DNA of 64,000 bases from Yoonia sp. (GTDB lineage: Bacteria > Pseudomonadota > Alphaproteobacteria > Rhodobacterales > Rhodobacteraceae), in contig JAGSGF010000003.1 of assembly GCA_023955335.1 (NCBI GenBank), positions 54,360 through 118,359 of the forward strand, written 5' to 3'. Under the pieces are notes generated by a model, which saw only the letters and a list, made by a program, of their open reading frames with translations, did no database searches and was not told where the DNA came from. A program made the position numbers and the translations under genes. Every line of letters begins with the position of its first letter. Position 1 is the first letter of the stretch. Positions 46,203 to 54,367 of this stretch are shown here, one piece after another.

Positions 46203-46934
46203 ATGTTACCCATTCGCGATCATAACCCGTCCCAAACCACGCCTTATATGACCTACACGTTGATGGCGCTGAATATCCTTATTTTTCTGGTGGGTTATCT
46301 GACCCTGACAACCGACCAAGCGTTGTCACAGTTCTATTACGACTATGCGCTAATCCCCGCGCGGTTTGTAGCTGGTGAAAACTACAGCGCGCTGCTCACG
46401 TCGATGTTCTTGCACGCAGGCTTTATGCATCTTGCAGGGAACATGCTGTTTTTGTGGATTTTTGGCGATAACCTTGAAGACGAGATGGGACCAGTCCGGT
46501 TTCTGATCTTCTACATCACCTGCGGGGTTGGTGCATATCTGGCGCAGTTTGCTGTCGACCCGAACTCGGCCATCCCCATCGTTGGCGCATCTGGTGCTAT
46601 CGCCGGGATTATGGGGGGCTATTTGCTCCTATTCCCCAAAGCAAAGGTCGATATCTTTATCTTTTTGATCATCTTCATCCGCATCCTGCCGATCCCCGCG
46701 TGGGTCATGCTGGGGGTGTGGTTCGCCTTGCAGCTTTTCAACGGCATCAGCGTCGACATATCTGGCGGCGGGGTCGCCCATTGGGCACATGCAGGCGGAT
46801 TTATTGTCGGGTTTGTTCTGACGGTACCACTGTGGGTGCGGCTCGGCGCAGGCGGCTGGTGGGTGCAAACAGATTTCCATCCGCCACACCCAGACGCCAC
46901 ATATCCGTCCCGTTTTCCAGTAATTAAGCGCTAG
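46203..46934 (+). CDS. Rhomboid family intramembrane serine protease
   Basis: A 243-residue polytopic membrane protease with six hydrophobic segments. It begins MLPIRDHNPSQTTPYMTY, with FLHAGFMHLAGNMLFLWIFG (L1 loop/TM2), the serine in GASGAIAG (Ser130), and His196 in HWAHAGG. Both catalytic residues are present, so it is likely active. The start gives the family N-terminus; the frame extends upstream into putA and is rejected there. Its 3' end overlaps suhB by 11 bases. Confidence 0.93.
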   Translation: MLPIRDHNPSQTTPYMTYTLMALNILIFLVGYLTLTTDQALSQFYYDYALIPARFVAGENYSALLTSMFLHAGFMHLAGNMLFLWIFGDNLEDEMGPVRFLIFYITCGVGAYLAQFAVDPNSAIPIVGASGAIAGIMGGYLLLFPKAKVDIFIFLIIFIRILPIPAWVMLGVWFALQLFNGISVDISGGGVAHWAHAGGFIVGFVLTVPLWVRLGAGGWWVQTDFHPPHPDATYPSRFPVIKR

Positions 46935-47721
46935 GCTTTTTACGGATCACTTTGGCGAATGTATCAAAAATTGCCTCATTGGCGATGATGACTTCGCCGT
47001 CTGCCAAGATATCACCATGCGGGTTCAGCGGCTCTACCATGCAGCCTGCTTCACGGGCGATGATCAGACCAGCTGCCATGTCCCAAGAATGCAAATTACG
47101 TTCCCAGAAGCCTTCGTAACGGCCAGCAGCCACATAGGCCAAATCAAGCGATGCGGCGCCAAAACGGCGGACACCAGCACACGCAGGCAACAAACGCGCC
47201 AAATCTTGCAACGTATCAGGCAAATCAGCACGGCCTGCAAACGGCAGACCTGTTGAGAAAATGCTTTCGATCAAACGGTGACGCGCGGACGCACGGATAC
47301 GGCTTTCGTTCAGCCACGCACCGCCACCTTTTTCGGCCCAGAACATTTCATCTTTCACCGGGTCATAAATGACGCCCGCGACGATCTGGCCCTTATGTTC
47401 CAACGCGATGGACACAGCCCAATGCGGCAGGCCATGCAAAAAATTCGTGGTGCCATCAAGCGGGTCAACAATCCAACGGCGGGTCGGATCTTCGCCGTCA
47501 ATCTCTTTGCCTTCTTCACCCAAGAACCCGTAGGTCGGGCGGGCATATCGCAAATCTTCCAGGATGGTGGCTTCGGCCTGCTTGTCGGCACGGCTTACAA
47601 AATCGCCTGGGCCTTTGGTCGACACCTGAAGGTTCTCAACTTCGGTGAAATCCTTGAGCAACGCGCGCCCTGCTTTGCGGGCGGTTTTCATCATCACGTT
47701 TAGATTAGCGCTACCAGCCAT
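46924..47721 (-). CDS. suhB: Inositol monophosphatase family protein SuhB-like
   Basis: A 265-residue Mg-dependent phosphatase of the IMPase family. Metal-binding motifs: FLGEEG (Glu), WIVDPLDGTTNFLHGLPHW (near 85-103), and WDMAAGLIIAREAG (Asp). The gene also resembles SuhB, which assists NusB/rRNA antitermination in some bacteria. It is convergent with the rhomboid gene and 70 bases from metR's stop. Confidence 0.94.
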   Translation of the reverse strand: MAGSANLNVMMKTARKAGRALLKDFTEVENLQVSTKGPGDFVSRADKQAEATILEDLRYARPTYGFLGEEGKEIDGEDPTRRWIVDPLDGTTNFLHGLPHWAVSIALEHKGQIVAGVIYDPVKDEMFWAEKGGGAWLNESRIRASARHRLIESIFSTGLPFAGRADLPDTLQDLARLLPACAGVRRFGAASLDLAYVAAGRYEGFWERNLHSWDMAAGLIIAREAGCMVEPLNPHGDILADGEVIIANEAIFDTFAKVIRKKPSA

Positions 47722-47791
47722 GCGAGGGCCTCCGGAAGGTTCAAGTGTAAAACGCCGCTATAGGCCGATGTGGACGGGCAAACAAGGGGCA

Positions 47792-48697
47792 TCAGGTGCG
47801 TTGCATCCGGACAGCTTCTTGTCGTGCAAGCCTGATTAGATGGGCGACAAACGGGCGCTGGGTATCCTCCGCCCGCGTGGCGGCAAACAGACGGCGGGTC
47901 ATGCCGCCTTTGGTCAGCGGGCGGGTCACGTAATCAGCGTTATATTTAATCTGGCTGACCACCCAATCCGGCAACACTGCGACGCCGCGATTTGATGCGA
48001 CCAGCAACAAGATAACCGCCGTCAGTTCAACCTGCCGAACGGCAGCGGGTTCGACCTTTGCGGGGATCAAAAGCTGGGAAAACACGTCCAGCCGCGCGCG
48101 GTCGACCGGATAAGTAATCAGCGTTTGGTCGCGAAAATCTTCTGCCTCGATCACAGCCTTTTGGGCAAGCGGGTGCGCCGCGGACGCCACGAAGACGGGT
48201 TCATAATCAAACAACGGGGTGAAATCGGTCTCAACCAAATCAGCTGGGTCCGACGACACAACCAAATCGACGTCCTCGCGGCGCAGCGCGGGGAGCGCAT
48301 CAAACGCCAAACCGGGGCGGATATCCACATCAACGTCGGGCCAGGCCTTGCGGAATTGTTCCAGCACCCCAAACAACCATTCAAAACACGCATGACATTC
48401 GATGGCGATATGCATGCGGCCCGCCTTGCCGGACACAAGGCCAGCGAAGTCAGCCTCTAACGCGGCCATCTGGGGTAAAATACTTTCGGCCGCCACCAAC
48501 ATCTTTTCACCCGCAGCCGACAAACGCAGCGGTTTGGTACGCCGCGCAAATAGGGCAACCCCTGCTTGGTCCTCGATTCCCTTGATCTGATGGCTCAGCG
48601 CAGATTGGGTCATGTTCAACAGGTCAGCTGCACGGGCCAATCCGCCCGTGTCGTGAATGGCCTTAATCGTGCGCAGGTGCCGGAACTCTATCCGCAT
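47792..48697 (-). CDS. metR: LysR family regulator of methionine metabolism, MetR-like
   Basis: A 301-residue LysR protein. HTH: LRTIKAIHDTGGLARAADLLNMTQSALSHQI (10-40 in part), with the family GGLARAADLLNMTQ in place of the usual. The ligand domain includes AIECHACFEWLFGVLEQFRK and VLPDWVV, both matching MetR, the homocysteine-responsive regulator. It is divergent from metF, and a consensus MetR site sits between. ATG at 48697 is selected for the family start MRIEFRHL. Confidence 0.92.
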   Translation of the reverse strand: MRIEFRHLRTIKAIHDTGGLARAADLLNMTQSALSHQIKGIEDQAGVALFARRTKPLRLSAAGEKMLVAAESILPQMAALEADFAGLVSGKAGRMHIAIECHACFEWLFGVLEQFRKAWPDVDVDIRPGLAFDALPALRREDVDLVVSSDPADLVETDFTPLFDYEPVFVASAAHPLAQKAVIEAEDFRDQTLITYPVDRARLDVFSQLLIPAKVEPAAVRQVELTAVILLLVASNRGVAVLPDWVVSQIKYNADYVTRPLTKGGMTRRLFAATRAEDTQRPFVAHLIRLARQEAVRMQRT

Positions 48698-48730
48698 TGT
48701 GAATGATCCGCATAATAAAACTGAATTTAA

Positions 48731-48743
48731 TGAATTTGTTTCA
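48731..48743. promoter_or_regulatory. MetR binding site between metR and metF
   Basis: TGAATTTGTTTCA matches the E. coli MetR consensus TGAA-N5-TTCA exactly, with T at the central position as in the reported TGAANNT/ANNTTCA. It lies 45-58 bases upstream of the metF ATG and 34 bases from metR, in the right place for both promoters. Confidence 0.75.
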
Positions 48744-48788
48744 CGAACGATACCGTGGGACAAGGGGGTAATCAAAAAGGAACAGCCC

Positions 48789-49655
48789 ATGACCCACCCT
48801 GCCCTGTCGTTCGAATTCTTCCCCCCCAAAGACCTGTCAGGGTCGTTCCAGCTGTGGGATGCAGTGCAAAGCCTTGCTTCGCTTGACCCAAAGTTCGTAT
48901 CAGTGACCTACGGGGCGGGCGGGACAACCCGCAAACTCACCCATGAAGCGGTGCAAACGCTGCATCAGCAAACAGGGCTGCGCGTGGCAGGACATTTGAC
49001 CTGTGTGGATGCAAGTCGCGATGAAACCCTGCAAATTGCGAGCGACTATGCAAACGCAGGTTTGCGCGACATCGTGGCCCTGCGTGGCGATGCCCCAAAA
49101 GGGCAGGCAAAATTCACCCCACATGCAGACGGGTTTCAGGATTCTATCGAGTTGATCACTGGTCTTGCCGACACAGGGCTGTTTAACATCCATGTCGGGG
49201 CTTATCCCGAAACCCACCCAGAGGCCGTAAACACTGCCGCTGATATTGCATTCCTGAAACGCAAGTTTGATGCTGGCGCCACAGGGGCCATCACGCAGTT
49301 CTTTTTCGAGGCGGATACGTTTTTCCGGTTCCGCGATGCATGTGCAGACGCAGGTATCACCGCGCCGGTTGTGCCCGGCATCTTGCCTATTGAGAACTGG
49401 GCGGGCGTGAAGAAATTTGCAGCCCGCTGTGGGGCAAACATTCCGCAAGTCATCGGCGATGCATTCACCAACGCCACGCGTGATGGAACAGAGGCGCTGC
49501 TTGCCACCGCAGTCGCAGCCGAGCTTTGTGATGATCTGATCTGTGGTGGCGTGGATCATTTGCATTTCTACACGCTCAATCGGGCCGAACTGACCCGCGA
49601 TGTTTGCCACGCTCTGGGATTTGTGCCCGAACGGTCCTTGCAAAACGTGGCCTAA
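48789..49655 (+). CDS. metF: 5,10-methylenetetrahydrofolate reductase
   Basis: Reduces methylene-THF to methyl-THF for methionine synthesis. The 288-residue FAD protein begins MTHPALSFEFFPPKDLSG, followed by VSVTYGAGGTTR, ASDYANAGLRDIVALRGDAP and VPGILPIENW, all diagnostic MTHFR residues. ATG is chosen by family start; the longer upstream frame passes through the promoter. It uses the C1 product of sarcosine oxidase in principle, though the genes are distant. Followed 18 bases later by the thioesterase. Confidence 0.97.
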   Translation: MTHPALSFEFFPPKDLSGSFQLWDAVQSLASLDPKFVSVTYGAGGTTRKLTHEAVQTLHQQTGLRVAGHLTCVDASRDETLQIASDYANAGLRDIVALRGDAPKGQAKFTPHADGFQDSIELITGLADTGLFNIHVGAYPETHPEAVNTAADIAFLKRKFDAGATGAITQFFFEADTFFRFRDACADAGITAPVVPGILPIENWAGVKKFAARCGANIPQVIGDAFTNATRDGTEALLATAVAAELCDDLICGGVDHLHFYTLNRAELTRDVCHALGFVPERSLQNVA

Positions 49656-49673
49656 GAACGCAACAATCGGAGC

Positions 49674-50150
49674 ATGTTTACACCCAAATCTCCCGGCGAA
49701 CTGCCCGACCGCGACACCGTCTTATCCATGTCCGGCTTAGAATTCATGCAAGCGATGTTGCGTGGGGAAATCGCGCGCCCGCCCATTTCTGGATTGCTCA
49801 ATTACCAAATTCATCAGGTTGAAGAGAACCGTGTGGTATTTCGTGGAACGCCGGAATTCAACCATACCAACCCCTTGGGCGGGGTGCACGGCGGCTGGTA
49901 TGGAACCGTGCTTGATAGCTGTATGGCTTGCGCCGTCATGACTACCGTGCCCAAAGGGTCGGTCTATACAACATTGGAATATAAGGTAAATTTGACACGT
50001 GGCATTCCGCTTGGCATGGAAATCCTTGCGACAGGCATCGTCGATCATGCCGGTCGGACAACCTGTGTATCCCATGGAGAAATTCGTGGCGCGCGCGACG
50101 GCAAGCTTTACGCGACCGGCACAACCACCTGTTTGATTATGAAAGGCTAG
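49674..50150 (+). CDS. PaaI-type hotdog-fold thioesterase
   Basis: A 158-residue hotdog thioesterase. Signature: HTNPLGGVHGGWYGTVLDSCMACAVMTTV (residues 63-91, key Gly/His/Asp) and SVYTTLEYKVNLTRGI. Acts on an acyl-CoA substrate, unidentified. Downstream of metF by 18 bases, probably the same transcript. Converges with the DUF2235 gene so that both stops lie in one CTAG. Confidence 0.88.
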   Translation: MFTPKSPGELPDRDTVLSMSGLEFMQAMLRGEIARPPISGLLNYQIHQVEENRVVFRGTPEFNHTNPLGGVHGGWYGTVLDSCMACAVMTTVPKGSVYTTLEYKVNLTRGIPLGMEILATGIVDHAGRTTCVSHGEIRGARDGKLYATGTTTCLIMKG

Positions 50151-51172
50151 TCTGGCATCGCGGACGGATGAACGCTTTCTGATGGATCAACCAGCATGAT
50201 TCGGCGACGGCGAGACAGGAACAGCTTGCTCCATCCACGCCACCCGCCAATCGATGGGGCCTCAGGGTTCTGTGGAAATCTGTCTTGCCAGCCGTCCGGC
50301 AAATCAAGGCCACAGGCTATTAATTTCGTTAGCATCCAGACAAGCGGGATATTCGCCAAGGGCCTCGCGGCGGGGCAATCCACAACTTGGCCACCCACAT
50401 CGCCATGGGTGCCACGAAACCAGACCTGCTCAATACGGCCTTCCCAATTAGGTGGCACGTCCCACATCACAGGGGCGTAGGCCTCGCGGGTTTCATGCAA
50501 TGCCAGCGCGTGGAAACCGTTACGCACATGTTCGCCAAGCCGGTGATTGTGATAGGCATGTTGCGCCTGCGCCCAGCGCCACACAATCGGCATCCGCAGG
50601 CCAAGCGCCTTAACCGTATCCCAGACCGCGACCGCTTCAATCTGGACGTCATCATGGGAAAATCGTTGCTGAAATAGCTGCGCCGTATCGGACCGCGCAC
50701 CCATCTTATAGTGGCGGTAGGCTTGGCGCAAAGTTCGCTCAGTTGCGTGTTCAGCTTTCACAAGACCAACATGGTCGATGACACCCGCAAGCGACCGGAC
50801 GGCATAGGCCCCACGCGAATATCCAATCAAGATGATCCGATCGCCGGGCTTGTAACGGGACGCAAGCACGCCGTAGGCCCGCTCAATCTGACGGTTAATG
50901 CCTTTTCCGGTCATCACACCCCATGTGCCCGACCAATCGCGCCATTGAATGCCCGCCTCGTAATATACAGTCAGGTTGGCCCGTCGGCCCGCCTCTTGCA
51001 AAAGCCGAAATGTCAGGCCCGCGTTTGTCTCTTGGCCCTTATCCAGCGAGGACATTGTCCCGTCCAAAATGATAACATGGGTTGCCGCACCGCGCTTGCG
51101 TGCGACTGTGTCTTCAGTTCGCGCACGGCGACCAAATAGCCCGAATATCCAATCACGAAACTGCACGAGCAT
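50147..51172 (-). CDS. DUF2235 domain alpha/beta-hydrolase-like protein
   Basis: A 341-residue protein of the DUF2235 family, which also includes type VI secretion phospholipases. GYSRGAYAVRSLAG (near 115-130) is the nucleophile elbow with Ser in GxSxG; GTHGDVGG near 258 supplies a His/Asp element. A start MLVQFRDWIFGLFGRRAR is amphipathic, perhaps membrane-associated. The gene overlaps the end of coxL by 20 bases, implying co-transcription. No secretion system genes are near, so a housekeeping lipase/esterase is more likely than an effector. Confidence 0.8.
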   Translation of the reverse strand: MLVQFRDWIFGLFGRRARTEDTVARKRGAATHVIILDGTMSSLDKGQETNAGLTFRLLQEAGRRANLTVYYEAGIQWRDWSGTWGVMTGKGINRQIERAYGVLASRYKPGDRIILIGYSRGAYAVRSLAGVIDHVGLVKAEHATERTLRQAYRHYKMGARSDTAQLFQQRFSHDDVQIEAVAVWDTVKALGLRMPIVWRWAQAQHAYHNHRLGEHVRNGFHALALHETREAYAPVMWDVPPNWEGRIEQVWFRGTHGDVGGQVVDCPAARPLANIPLVWMLTKLIACGLDLPDGWQDRFPQNPEAPSIGGWRGWSKLFLSRRRRIMLVDPSESVHPSAMPD

Positions 51173-53438
51173 CCTTCAGCATTTGCCAAACGCGGTGCGG
51201 CGTGAACGGCATATGTGCATCTCGGACACCCGCATCCCACAGCGCATCTGTCATTGCATTGGTGATCGCGGCCAAGGCACCGACGGTTCCTGCTTCGCCA
51301 CAGCCTTTCATGCCCATCGGGTTATACAATGACGGGGTGCCCCGCGTCGAAAAGTCGATCATAGGCATATCGTCCGCGCGTGGCATCGCATAATCCATGA
51401 AAGTTGCGGTCAACAACTGGCCGTCTTCGTCATAGACAACACGTTCGGTCAAAGCCTGCCCCAGCCCTTGCACGACACCGCCGTGTACTTGGCCTTCGAC
51501 CAGCATCGGATTGATCAAATTGCCAAAATCATCAACCACCGTATATTTCACAATTTCAACAACGCCTGTGTCAGGGTCAACTGCGACCTCTGCAATATGG
51601 GCCCCATTGGGAAAGCTGCGGCTGTCCAGTGTGATCGTGGCGGATTGATCCAAAAGATCGACCTGTTCGGTCTGCCGGATCATGTCAGCCACCTCGACCA
51701 TTGTCGGTGTCAGGTTTGACCCCGCAACACGGAACCGTTCATAATCAAATTGCACATCCGCAACCTGAACGCCCTCCGCATTAGCCAAAAATTCCGAAAA
51801 GGTTTTCACAATCGCATCTACAGTCGACAGAGTTGCTGTGTTCTGGACGGTCACGGACCGCGAGCCACCCGTCCCACCACCCGTTGGGATCAGGTCACTG
51901 TCGCCTTGCACGACGCGGATATGATCCACCGGAATACCCGTCTGATCCGATAGGAATTGCGCATAAACGGTTTCATGCCCCTGCCCGTTTGACTGGGTGC
52001 CGACATAAATCGCGGCATAGTCATTTTCGAACACAATGCGCGTCGTCTCTTTTGGATCACCAAGAATGCTTTCGATGTAGAACGACAGGCCAATCCCTCG
52101 TAATTTGCCATCCGGCATCGCGCGGCGGGCATCAAAACCGGCGACATCCGCGCCGGCCATGGCCACGTCTAACAATGCGGAAAATTCGCCAACGTCATAA
52201 GTGACACCAGCCACGGTCGTATAAGGAAACTGGCTCGGCGTGATAAAGTTCTTTCGGCGCAGCGCAAACCCATCAACACCCAATTCGCGGGCGGCTTGAT
52301 CCATCGTACGTTCCAGCACAAAAATCGCTTCGGGTCGGCCAGCCCCTCGGTATGCATCCACGGGAGTCGTATTCGTATACACGCCTTGGACCTGCATCGC
52401 AGCAACCGGCATATCGTAAACGCCCGTTACAACCTTGGAAAATAGGTCCGTCTGAATACCTTGTGCGAACTGCGAATTATAAGCGCCCATATTCGCAACC
52501 GTATCCAAGTGATACGCAACAATTCGGTGATCCGCATCCAATGCCAGCGTTGCCGTGGTCACCAAATCGCGACCTGCATTGTCGGTTAACATGGCTTCTG
52601 TGCGGTCGGACATCCAGCGCACTGGGCTGTCCAGCACACGGGCGGCGTGGGCAACGCAGAACGTCTCGGGATAGCGCATAGCCTTCATACCAAAGCCACC
52701 GCCAACATCGGGGTTGGTTACGCGGACCTCATCACTGGCCAACCCAAAGTGGCGCATAAGATCGTCCTTGGGGGCCCAAACCCCTTGGCCATTCACAGCC
52801 ACATGCAGACGCCCGTCTGTAAGCTCAGCAAAACAACCGCGTGGTTCCATCGCATTACAGATGATCCGGTTGTCAGGAACGTCGACGCGGATAACGTGGG
52901 CCGCCGTATCAATCGCGACCTGAACAGCATCCAGATCGCCCAAAGCCCAATCAAACGCATGGTTCATGGGGGCCTCCGGATGGATCGCATCGCCACCAAT
53001 TGCCACATCAACATAAACTGGCAGATCGTCGATATCGAGCACGATCGCCTCTGCCGCATCACGGGCATGGGCCATTGTATCGGCGACAATCATCGCAACG
53101 GCCTCCCCGACATGACGCACATGGGTTTGGGCCAAGATCGGGCGGATCGGGGCCGCACCCCGCGTCCCATCTCGGTTTTTTACAGTAGATCCAGCGAGGC
53201 CAATTTTTACGCCTGCAGATTCCAAATCTGCCGCAGCCACGACCAAGGCAACCCCCGGCATCGCGCGTGCATCATCCAAATCCAGCGTCGTGATCCGCCC
53301 ATGCGCCACGTTAGAGCGCAAGAAAAACGCAACCAAAGCCCCGTCCGGCACAATATCATCCACATATTGCCCAGCGCCTGTCAGGAACCGTTGATCCTCC
53401 AATCGTTTCACTGGCTGGCTTTTTCCGAATTTTTCCAT
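51153..53438 (-). CDS. coxL: Xanthine dehydrogenase family molybdopterin-binding subunit, form II CoxL-like
   Basis: A 761-residue molybdenum hydroxylase large subunit. It has the N-terminal PVKRLEDQRFLTGAGQYVDDI, the active-site loop AYRGAGR (about 359-365) that marks form II CoxL rather than true CO dehydrogenase (AYxCSFR), and C-terminal GCGEAGTVGALAAITNA. Medium (FAD) and small (2Fe-2S) subunits are absent nearby, although this family requires both. Start MEKFGKSQPVKRLED. The upstream 135-base gap opens to an HD gene in the other direction. Substrate unknown. Confidence 0.88.
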   Translation of the reverse strand: MEKFGKSQPVKRLEDQRFLTGAGQYVDDIVPDGALVAFFLRSNVAHGRITTLDLDDARAMPGVALVVAAADLESAGVKIGLAGSTVKNRDGTRGAAPIRPILAQTHVRHVGEAVAMIVADTMAHARDAAEAIVLDIDDLPVYVDVAIGGDAIHPEAPMNHAFDWALGDLDAVQVAIDTAAHVIRVDVPDNRIICNAMEPRGCFAELTDGRLHVAVNGQGVWAPKDDLMRHFGLASDEVRVTNPDVGGGFGMKAMRYPETFCVAHAARVLDSPVRWMSDRTEAMLTDNAGRDLVTTATLALDADHRIVAYHLDTVANMGAYNSQFAQGIQTDLFSKVVTGVYDMPVAAMQVQGVYTNTTPVDAYRGAGRPEAIFVLERTMDQAARELGVDGFALRRKNFITPSQFPYTTVAGVTYDVGEFSALLDVAMAGADVAGFDARRAMPDGKLRGIGLSFYIESILGDPKETTRIVFENDYAAIYVGTQSNGQGHETVYAQFLSDQTGIPVDHIRVVQGDSDLIPTGGGTGGSRSVTVQNTATLSTVDAIVKTFSEFLANAEGVQVADVQFDYERFRVAGSNLTPTMVEVADMIRQTEQVDLLDQSATITLDSRSFPNGAHIAEVAVDPDTGVVEIVKYTVVDDFGNLINPMLVEGQVHGGVVQGLGQALTERVVYDEDGQLLTATFMDYAMPRADDMPMIDFSTRGTPSLYNPMGMKGCGEAGTVGALAAITNAMTDALWDAGVRDAHMPFTPHRVWQMLKDARAVS

Positions 53439-53573
53439 GACTGCTCTCAATAAAATGATGATTTAACCCTAACCGGACAGGCTGAACTGTCCAGAGGGGT
53501 TTGCTATTTGTTCACGTGGGTTTACCAATAAGCTTATCAACTGGTGAACCCGCAAAATGAAAAGGCTACCGCG

Positions 53574-54170
53574 ATGGACCGCGTCAAATTCACCGCCATG
53601 AAAGATGGCGACAAAGCAGATTACGAGTTTTTGACCGAACACGAGGTGGCGTACACCAAAGGTACCGCTGACCGCCTGCTCGAAGCGCTCGTTGATCTGG
53701 ACAAGGGGCTGTCGGGCTACCAAATCACGCGGCTTGGCCATTCGCTTCAGACTGCCACACGTGCCGAACGTGGTGGTGCCGACACCGACTGGATCGTGGC
53801 GGCCCTGCTGCACGACATCGGCGACATCTACGCCCCTTACAATCACGACGAATATGCCGCCGCAGTGCTGCGCCCGTTTGTGCGTGAACAGGTCGCATGG
53901 GTCGTGGAAAAGCACGGCGATTTCCAAATGATCTATTACGCGGAACACGTTGGTGCGGACCCAGAAAAGCGCCAAGCCTACGCAGGCCACGCCTATTTCG
54001 ACGATTGCGCTATGTTTTGCGAACGCTGGGACCAATCGTCGTTTGATCCGGCCTTTGATACGCTGCCGCTGTCCCATTTCGCTGACCGCGTGCGTGAAGT
54101 CTTCGCCCGCGCCCCCTATGATTCAGCCGTCATTCGGACGGGGGCAAGGGAACCTTTGGCAGCGGGCTAG
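53574..54170 (+). CDS. HD domain phosphohydrolase-like protein
   Basis: A 198-residue HD-domain protein. The HD signature is HSLQTATRAERGGADTDWIVAALLHDIGD (around 57-90 in part), with H, HD and later NHDEYAAAVLRPFV. It resembles the PhnZ/TmpB group of HD proteins, but the conserved Glu and Tyr gating residues upstream of the first His are replaced (GYQITRLGH). ATG at 53574 is preceded by AAAGG. Divergent from coxL; function unknown. Confidence 0.78.
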   Translation: MDRVKFTAMKDGDKADYEFLTEHEVAYTKGTADRLLEALVDLDKGLSGYQITRLGHSLQTATRAERGGADTDWIVAALLHDIGDIYAPYNHDEYAAAVLRPFVREQVAWVVEKHGDFQMIYYAEHVGADPEKRQAYAGHAYFDDCAMFCERWDQSSFDPAFDTLPLSHFADRVREVFARAPYDSAVIRTGAREPLAAG

Positions 54171-54367
54171 ACCCCAACAACCTTGGTCCGGTCCGCTAAA
54201 GATGTCGAACTGATCAGCGGCCAGCCACGTCAACCAGCTTAATTGGTGCGAAAACGGGTCAAACCAGTCCAGCGCGACCGGTCGCTTGCATGTTTGGTGC
54301 ATTGAACCCTTTTAGCCTCGGACCAGTTTCGATATGACCTTTTCAACCAGATAAGGACCGCAAGACT
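54171..54367. other. Leader region of valS
   Basis: 197 bases between the HD gene and valS with no gene. The valS promoter must be here. I saw no T-box or leader-peptide pattern, and no intrinsic terminator. Confidence 0.5.

Noticed and set aside
48698..48788. SAM-responsive riboswitch upstream of metF
   Set aside because: The leader is only about 90 bases and shows a MetR site; no SAM riboswitch core could be recognised.
50147..51172. Type VI secretion effector
   Set aside because: DUF2235 includes effectors, but no vgrG, immunity gene or T6SS gene is near, and it overlaps a metabolic gene.
53574..54170. PhnZ-type phosphonate oxygenase
   Set aside because: Conserved gating residues upstream of the first His are missing and no phosphonate gene is adjacent.
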